Assembly (NCBI GenBank): GCA_022848835.1 | Contig: JAJISG010000212.1 | Coordinates: 1 to 8,655, forward strand | Reading direction: 5' to 3' | DNA length: 8,655 nt | Source: Thermoplasmatota archaeon | GTDB taxonomy: Archaea; Thermoplasmatota; Thermoplasmata; RBG-16-68-12; JAJISG01 | Shown here: piece after piece, positions 5,300 through 8,655 of the stretch | How the letters are laid out: every line of letters begins with the position of its first letter | How positions within the stretch are numbered: position 1 is the stretch's first letter | Notes under the pieces: model-generated | What the model was told of the DNA's origin: nothing | Database searches by the model: none | Seen by the model: the letters and a program-made list of their open reading frames with translations, nothing else | Position numbers and translations under genes: made by a program

Positions 5300-5767
5300 T
5301 TGAAACTGGTGCTGGACACATCGGCCATCCTCTCCGGTATGGACTTCGGAGGAGAGGTCTACCTCCCTTCCAGCGTCCTGCGAGAGGTTAGAAAAGGGGG
5401 AACCGACGTGCGTACGGAATCCCTCCTTGAGGCGAAGGTCCGGGTACTGGAGCCGGGAGATGAGGAGATGGAAAGGGTGCGGGGAGCCTCCAGGAAGACG
5501 GGAGACGAGAAGAGGCTGTCCCAGACTGACAAGGATGTCCTGGCTCTGGCCCTACAGCTGGATGCGGTTCTGATTACCGATGACTACTCCATTCAGAACG
5601 TAGCCAGCAGACTCAGCATAGAGTATAGACCCGCTGTCCTTCCGGGAATCCGGAGGGAGGTGGGCTGGTCTTACCGATGCTCGGGCTGCGGTCGGTACTG
5701 GGCGCAACCTGTAGATCAATGCCCGGTCTGTGGCTCAACTGTGAAATCCTACAGAGGTAGTAGCTAG
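5300..5767 (+). CDS. nob1: Ribosome maturation endonuclease Nob1 (PIN domain plus zinc ribbon)
   Basis: This 155-aa protein (from TTG 5300) has the archaeal Nob1 layout. The PIN domain starts MKLVLDTSAILSG with the first acidic residue, followed by SSVLREVRKG (Glu), QTDKDVLALAL (Asp pair) and ITDDYSIQN (Asp), the acidic cluster that holds the catalytic metal. A C-terminal zinc ribbon follows, with CSGC and CPVC about ten residues apart. Nob1 makes the final cut at the 3' end of small-subunit rRNA during 30S maturation. An in-frame TTG at 5273 would add nine Arg/Lys-rich residues and overlap the previous stop, but the strong ribosome site lies between the two. The gene ends tail-to-tail with the cis-prenyltransferase gene; its TAG and the opposing TAG lie within the same CTAG at 5764-5767. 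Confidence 0.93.
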   Translation: MKLVLDTSAILSGMDFGGEVYLPSSVLREVRKGGTDVRTESLLEAKVRVLEPGDEEMERVRGASRKTGDEKRLSQTDKDVLALALQLDAVLITDDYSIQNVASRLSIEYRPAVLPGIRREVGWSYRCSGCGRYWAQPVDQCPVCGSTVKSYRGSS

Positions 5768-6546
5768 CGACCGAAACGCCTACGCCTCATCTGAAACGTG
5801 CGTATGGCCCGCAAAAAGTCTATCTTTCTGAAGCCTGGCCAAAAGACATCCACGAAGTATAGTTCGCTGTAGGCCAGCTGCCACAAGAAGAAGTTACTGA
5901 TCCTCTCCTCGCCGGAGGTCCTCAGGACTAGATCAGGATCCGGGAGGTTCCCTGTGTAGAGCCGCTTCGAGAAGAAGGTCTCGTCTATATCCCCTGGCCC
6001 TATCTTACCCGACTGAGCGTCCACGACGACCTGCTGGATGGCATCCACGATCTCCTGACGACCGCCATAAGCTACTCCGATGTTGAAGAAGTGCTCGTCA
6101 TAGTCTCGAGTCCTTGCTTCTGCATAATCGATCGCCTCCTGAACATCCTTGGGGAGCAGGTGTTTCTGGCCCAGCATCCTGATTCTGATGTGGTGCTTGT
6201 GCACTCTTTCGTCGTCCCCAGCCTTCCGGAAGTTCTCGGCGAAGAGTCTAAAGAGGTCCTGAACCTCTCCATCATCTCGTTTCAGGTTCTCGGTGGAAAA
6301 GGCGAATACGGTGAGAATGCGGATACCCACGTCGAGGCACCACTCCAACACCTCCTCAAGCTTCTCCTTTCCCCTTCGATGGCCGTCCGTGGAGCTCAGC
6401 CCAAGCTCCCGAGCGAAGCGGCGGTTCCCGTCCATGATGATAGCCAGATGCTTCGGAATCGGTCCTTGGAGAATCTCCCTCGAGAGCCTTCTCTCGTAGG
6501 CCTGGTACGCTGCCTCCGAGATCAGTCGGGCTATCTCCGCCGCCAT
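5764..6546 (-). CDS. uppS: Cis-prenyltransferase (undecaprenyl/polyprenyl diphosphate synthase)
   Basis: This 260-aa protein is a complete cis-prenyltransferase. Family signatures appear in order: HLAIIMDGNRRFAR (33-46) with the Mg-binding Asp39, GHRRG (55-59), FAFSTEN (81-87), and DLVLRTSGEERISNFFLWQ (205-223) with the diphosphate-binding arginines, then AYSELYF and WPGF. It condenses isopentenyl diphosphate onto an allylic diphosphate in the Z configuration; in archaea the product is a long polyprenyl or dolichyl-like lipid carrier for protein or surface glycosylation. It acts at the cytosolic face of the membrane. The roughly 30-residue N-terminal helical extension before HLAIIMDG is common in archaeal members. 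A TATA-like CTTTATAG lies about 28 nt before the ATG, so the message is probably leaderless and transcribed separately from the hydrolase gene 38 nt upstream. It overlaps nob1 by 4 bp at the 3' end. Confidence 0.95.
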   Translation of the reverse strand: MAAEIARLISEAAYQAYERRLSREILQGPIPKHLAIIMDGNRRFARELGLSSTDGHRRGKEKLEEVLEWCLDVGIRILTVFAFSTENLKRDDGEVQDLFRLFAENFRKAGDDERVHKHHIRIRMLGQKHLLPKDVQEAIDYAEARTRDYDEHFFNIGVAYGGRQEIVDAIQQVVVDAQSGKIGPGDIDETFFSKRLYTGNLPDPDLVLRTSGEERISNFFLWQLAYSELYFVDVFWPGFRKIDFLRAIRTFQMRRRRFGR

Positions 6547-6570
6547 GGATGTAAACTCATCCCATTCTGC

Positions 6571-6578
6571 CTATAAAG
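6571..6578 (-). promoter_or_regulatory. TATA box of the cis-prenyltransferase gene
   Basis: On the minus strand this reads CTTTATAG, centred about 28 nt upstream of the ATG at 6546. The geometry is that of an archaeal TATA box with transcription starting at or next to the initiator codon, that is a leaderless message. No Shine-Dalgarno-like run lies before this ATG, which fits. Confidence 0.6.
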
Positions 6579-6584
6579 CCTTCT

Positions 6585-7268
6585 CTACCCCAGGCTGTAG
6601 CTCTCGCCAGGCTTGAGGATTACAGCCTCACTGCTCGTCTTCATCGATACGCTATTCTTGAACTCCCTCGGATCCTGCTGGATGGCTTCGAAGGTGTTGT
6701 AATGCATGGGTATGACCGTCGGAGTACTCAGAAGCTCGACGGCCTTGGTGGCCTCCCTAATACCCATGGTGTAGAAGTCCCCAATGGGAAGCAGAGCCAG
6801 CTCGGGCTCATACAGCTCTCCTATCAGCCTCATGTCTCCGAACACGCCGGTGTCGCCAGAATGGTACACCCTGGACCCGGAATCGATGACGAAACCAGCT
6901 GGATTTCCTCCGGCCTCGATCTTCCCATCCCCGACGAAGCACGAAGAGTGGATGGCATTGGTCATGGTGATTCTAGTATCACCCACCTTCGTCGATCCGC
7001 CTATGTTCATCCCGACGATGTCAGGACCCAATGCCTGGGCCATGGTTGCGACCTCGTATATGGCCACAATCGGAGCATCATTCCCCTTTGCTATGGCTAC
7101 AGCGTCGCCATAGTGGTCCCCGTGGGCATGGGTTACACACACGATGTCGCACTCTACATCCTCCGCCTTCATCGAAGCCATAGGGTTGCCGGAGAGAAAG
7201 GGATCTACGAGAATCCTGTCCTTGCCCTCTAGTAGGAAAGCCGCATGGCCTAGCCAAGTAACCTTCAC
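6585..7268 (-). CDS. UPF0173-type metal-dependent hydrolase (metallo-beta-lactamase fold)
   Basis: With the GTG start at 7268 the protein is 227 aa, the usual size for UPF0173/YtkL-like hydrolases, and begins MKVTWLGHAAFLLEG as family members do. Metal ligands are clear: THAHGDH (H47, H49, D51, H52), H107 in NAIHSS, D139 in YHSGDTG and H189 in PMHYNTF, making a binuclear centre. The family shares the fold of L-ascorbate-6-phosphate lactonase (UlaG), but the substrate of the archaeal members is unknown. The start was chosen because GGTGGTG (7271-7277, minus strand) forms a ribosome site just upstream; the frame is open to ATG 7334, which would add 22 residues absent from typical relatives. It is cytosolic, with no signal peptide. 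It lies upstream of, and co-directional with, the cis-prenyltransferase gene, though that gene has its own promoter. Confidence 0.88.
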   Translation of the reverse strand: MKVTWLGHAAFLLEGKDRILVDPFLSGNPMASMKAEDVECDIVCVTHAHGDHYGDAVAIAKGNDAPIVAIYEVATMAQALGPDIVGMNIGGSTKVGDTRITMTNAIHSSCFVGDGKIEAGGNPAGFVIDSGSRVYHSGDTGVFGDMRLIGELYEPELALLPIGDFYTMGIREATKAVELLSTPTVIPMHYNTFEAIQQDPREFKNSVSMKTSSEAVILKPGESYSLG

Positions 7269-7300
7269 AACACCACCAGGCGGATAATGATCGCGGATGA

Positions 7301-7308
7301 CTTTATCC
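7301..7308 (-). promoter_or_regulatory. Possible TATA element of the hydrolase gene
   Basis: On the minus strand GGATAAAG lies about 35 nt before GTG 7268, leaving room for a short leader with the GGTGGTG ribosome site. It is a weaker TATA match than the others in the window. Confidence 0.3.
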
Positions 7309-7334
7309 TTTCGACTTAATGGCGAGAATGACAT

Positions 7335-7563
7335 CCGTGCGGCTTGGGAGACGGACTAGCAGGGTAGCTGCTCACAGGAAGATGAAGGGGCCGGGTGCAG
7401 GGACAGATGAGTACTCTCTCCCACTCTTATTTCTCCGGGAGGAGCGCCGTGATGCGGCAACACGGGATCGCCCTGTTCTAGTCGCCCAGCGACAGTCGTG
7501 CCACGGCCACGCGAATCATAGGGACAGTCCAATAGGAGGGCGATTTCTCTCTCCCGTCTCTAC
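7335..7563. other. Spacer between divergent hydrolase and CDIN1-like genes
   Basis: This part of the divergent intergenic region is GC-rich and open in one plus-strand frame, but the translation (Arg/Gly/Ser-rich, no ribosome site) does not look like a protein. GGGACAG occurs twice (near 7399 and 7520), and a small GCCG-TGATG-CGGC hairpin lies near 7447-7459. I cannot assign an RNA gene. Confidence 0.35.
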
Positions 7564-7571
7564 CTATATAA
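7564..7571 (+). promoter_or_regulatory. TATA box of the CDIN1-like nuclease gene
   Basis: CTATATAA is the best TATA match in the window, followed by a second AT-rich element CTTAATAAAG (7574-7583). Transcription would start around 7590-7600, giving a leader of roughly 20-25 nt before ATG 7617. There is no strong ribosome site in that leader. Confidence 0.6.
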
Positions 7572-7616
7572 CCCTTAATAAAGCCGAACGCGATGTGAAT
7601 GACGGGCTAGGCTAGC

Positions 7617-8372
7617 ATGGACCACATAACCTACAAGAAGCTGTACGACTCACTCACCTCGAGAGAGGACCTGGAGAAGCTGGACAAAACGTTGGACTAT
7701 GATGATGAACTGCTCATGGTCATTTACACCCAGAAGGTCGTTAGAGATGCCACGAAGAGGTTCTACAGGGTGAAGAGGCACGTCCGGCGTCTGCACCGTC
7801 AGTGGCGGAATGGTACCCCCCTCGCCCAGTTGGCACAGAATCACAGTTTTCCCCCGGTCCTCATGTCTCTCATCGTCCTCGAGAGGGAGAACATCTCAAG
7901 GAAGCAGTTCTGGAAGATGCTAAACAACCTCGACGCCATAGAGAGCAAGAGGCTAAGACGGGAACTCCAGGAGGTCTGCAGAAGGGATCTCATCTACTCC
8001 CCAGAGGGGACGGAACGACAGTACAGGAGGGGCGCTTGGGGAGAGGAGAGGTTGTCGGCATGGCTCAAAGGTAAGGGAATCCCTTTCAGGACAGAACCAG
8101 AGCTCAGAGCCCAGTTCGACAAGACACCCGACGCCCTTCTCTCAGAGCCTCTGGAGTACGATGGTAGGAATGTCATCTGGGTCGAGAGTAAAGCAAGCTT
8201 CGGGGACCCCATAGAGGTCAGACGACACGTCCAGCGTCAGTTGAGTCCCTACGTCGAGCTGTTTGGCGATGGTCTTGTGGTATATTGGTTCGGATACGTA
8301 GAGGACGTGGACCTTAGACTGCCCGAGGGGGTCTCCATCACCGACGGGCAGGCCATTAGTTTGGATGGTTGA
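7617..8372 (+). CDS. CDIN1/C15orf41-type TPD-motif nuclease
   Basis: This 251-aa protein resembles the TPD family (Pfam TPD sequence-motif), whose eukaryotic member is CDIN1 (C15orf41), the CDAN1-interacting nuclease mutated in congenital dyserythropoietic anaemia type I. The N-terminal half (about 1-130) is basic and helical, likely helix-turn-helix DNA- or RNA-binding. The C-terminal half is a PD-(D/E)xK nuclease: RRGAWGEERL with Glu143/144, FDKTPDALL with the TPD Asp172, and VIWVESKASFGD with Glu190 and Lys192. A tail GDGLVVYWFGYVED (217-230) closely follows the human protein as I remember it. The catalytic set looks intact. Substrate and biological role in archaea are unknown. It has its own strong TATA box, is divergent from the hydrolase gene and has no co-directional neighbour within 220 nt. 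Confidence 0.88.
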   Translation: MDHITYKKLYDSLTSREDLEKLDKTLDYDDELLMVIYTQKVVRDATKRFYRVKRHVRRLHRQWRNGTPLAQLAQNHSFPPVLMSLIVLERENISRKQFWKMLNNLDAIESKRLRRELQEVCRRDLIYSPEGTERQYRRGAWGEERLSAWLKGKGIPFRTEPELRAQFDKTPDALLSEPLEYDGRNVIWVESKASFGDPIEVRRHVQRQLSPYVELFGDGLVVYWFGYVEDVDLRLPEGVSITDGQAISLDG

Positions 8373-8387
8373 GGTGACGGCCGTTCG

Positions 8388-8414
8388 ATGGGAGGAGGCG
8401 GGCTCCAACCCCAT
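8388..8414 (+). other. Hairpin downstream of the CDIN1-like gene
   Basis: ATGGG (8388-8392) pairs with CCCAT (8410-8414), and inside it GGAG (8394-8397) pairs with CTCC (8403-8406) around a GCGGG loop, with a small internal bulge. It starts 15 nt after the stop codon. No clear T-run follows, so it is not a classic terminator; it could protect the 3' end of the message. Confidence 0.35.
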
Positions 8415-8598
8415 TCCGTCTGACTTTGGGTGAACTGTTCCTCCTCTTACCCGTCGATCCCCAGCTAGATGTTCAAGCAGTCGGGTGCCAGCTCGCCTTA
8501 CTGTATCTTAGGGCAACGGCTGACTTCCGGGCACGAGGGAAGACGACTGAGGAGATACATTGAATACTGGTTGAAGGATGATAGGGGTCGGGAGACTG

Positions 8599-8655
8599 AT
8601 GCCAGAGTTGGGGGAAATCTCATCAATGCTTAAGGTGACATATGATGGTGACTCT
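8599..8655 (+). CDS. Possible start of a further gene, cut by the window end
   Basis: From ATG 8599 the frame is open to the end (MPELGEISSMLKVTYDGDS), with a purine-rich GTCGGGAG a few bases upstream. An in-frame ATG at 8626 (MLKVTYDGDS) with GGGGGAAA upstream is an alternative start. Nineteen codons are too few to name a product or to be sure it is coding. Confidence 0.3.
   Translation, partial: MPELGEISSMLKVTYDGDS

Noticed and set aside
6091..6576. 161-codon plus-strand frame opposite the cis-prenyltransferase gene.
   Set aside because: It lies wholly over a gene with complete family motifs on the other strand; it is an antisense shadow from GC-rich codon bias.
6702..7232. 176-codon plus-strand frame opposite the hydrolase gene.
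   Set aside because: It is antisense to all the metal-ligand motifs of a clear UPF0173 protein; no motif or ribosome site of its own.
7319..7615. 98-codon open frame on the plus strand ending just before the CDIN1-like ATG.
   Set aside because: The translation is low-information (Arg/Gly/Ser-rich, no motif), has no ribosome site, overlaps the other gene's upstream region and contains the TATA box of the next gene.
8469..8633. 54-codon plus-strand frame (MFKQSGASSPY...NLINA).
   Set aside because: No ribosome site or promoter, unremarkable composition, and it overlaps the more plausible gene start at 8599; it resembles no protein I know.

Overview
The window reads as archaeal chromosome. It encodes Csl4 (exosome cap), Nob1 (small-subunit rRNA endonuclease), a METTL5-type rRNA methyltransferase and an archaeal-type cis-prenyltransferase. 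Promoters look like TATA boxes about 27-30 nt before starts, and ribosome sites are GAGG/GGTGG-like with frequent GTG and TTG starts. Arginine is mostly AGG/AGA and glutamate mostly GAG, with GC-rich third positions, which hints at a thermophile. I cannot name the lineage; an uncultured euryarchaeal/Thermoplasmatota-like or other deep archaeal lineage is possible. I see no mobile element, CRISPR array, tRNA or rRNA.

Layout. (1) 2-901 (+): the 3' end of a MoeB/ThiF-type E1-like enzyme fused to a rhodanese domain, then a low-molecular-weight phosphatase/arsenate-reductase-like protein. (2) 1003-1275 (+): an orphan 90-aa helical protein behind its own TATA-like box. (3) 1440-4062 (+): a tight run of METTL5-like methyltransferase, Csl4 (ATGA overlap), an unlabelled 56-aa coiled-coil protein with a strong ribosome site, and a divergent SHMT-like PLP enzyme. 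(4) 4311-5767 (+): a THUMP-less ThiI-like PP-loop protein, a 93-aa protein with a TBP-like motif, and Nob1. (5) 7268-5764 (-): a UPF0173 metallo-beta-lactamase-fold hydrolase and a cis-prenyltransferase; the latter converges on nob1 so closely that both stop codons lie in one CTAG. (6) 7617-8372 (+): an archaeal homologue of the human CDAN1-interacting nuclease CDIN1/C15orf41. (7) 8373-8655: mostly non-coding, with a hairpin and possibly the start of another gene.

How the genes fit together: several act on RNA, especially the small ribosomal subunit (METTL5-type methylation, Nob1 3'-end cleavage, Csl4 exosome). A second theme is sulfur transfer: the E1-rhodanese could supply activated sulfur, and the ThiI-like protein lacks a rhodanese domain of its own. 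The cis-prenyltransferase should make polyprenyl lipid carriers. The most interesting items are the CDIN1-type nuclease, the 56-aa gene between csl4 and the SHMT-like gene, the TBP-like 93-aa protein beside nob1, and the single-domain ThiI.
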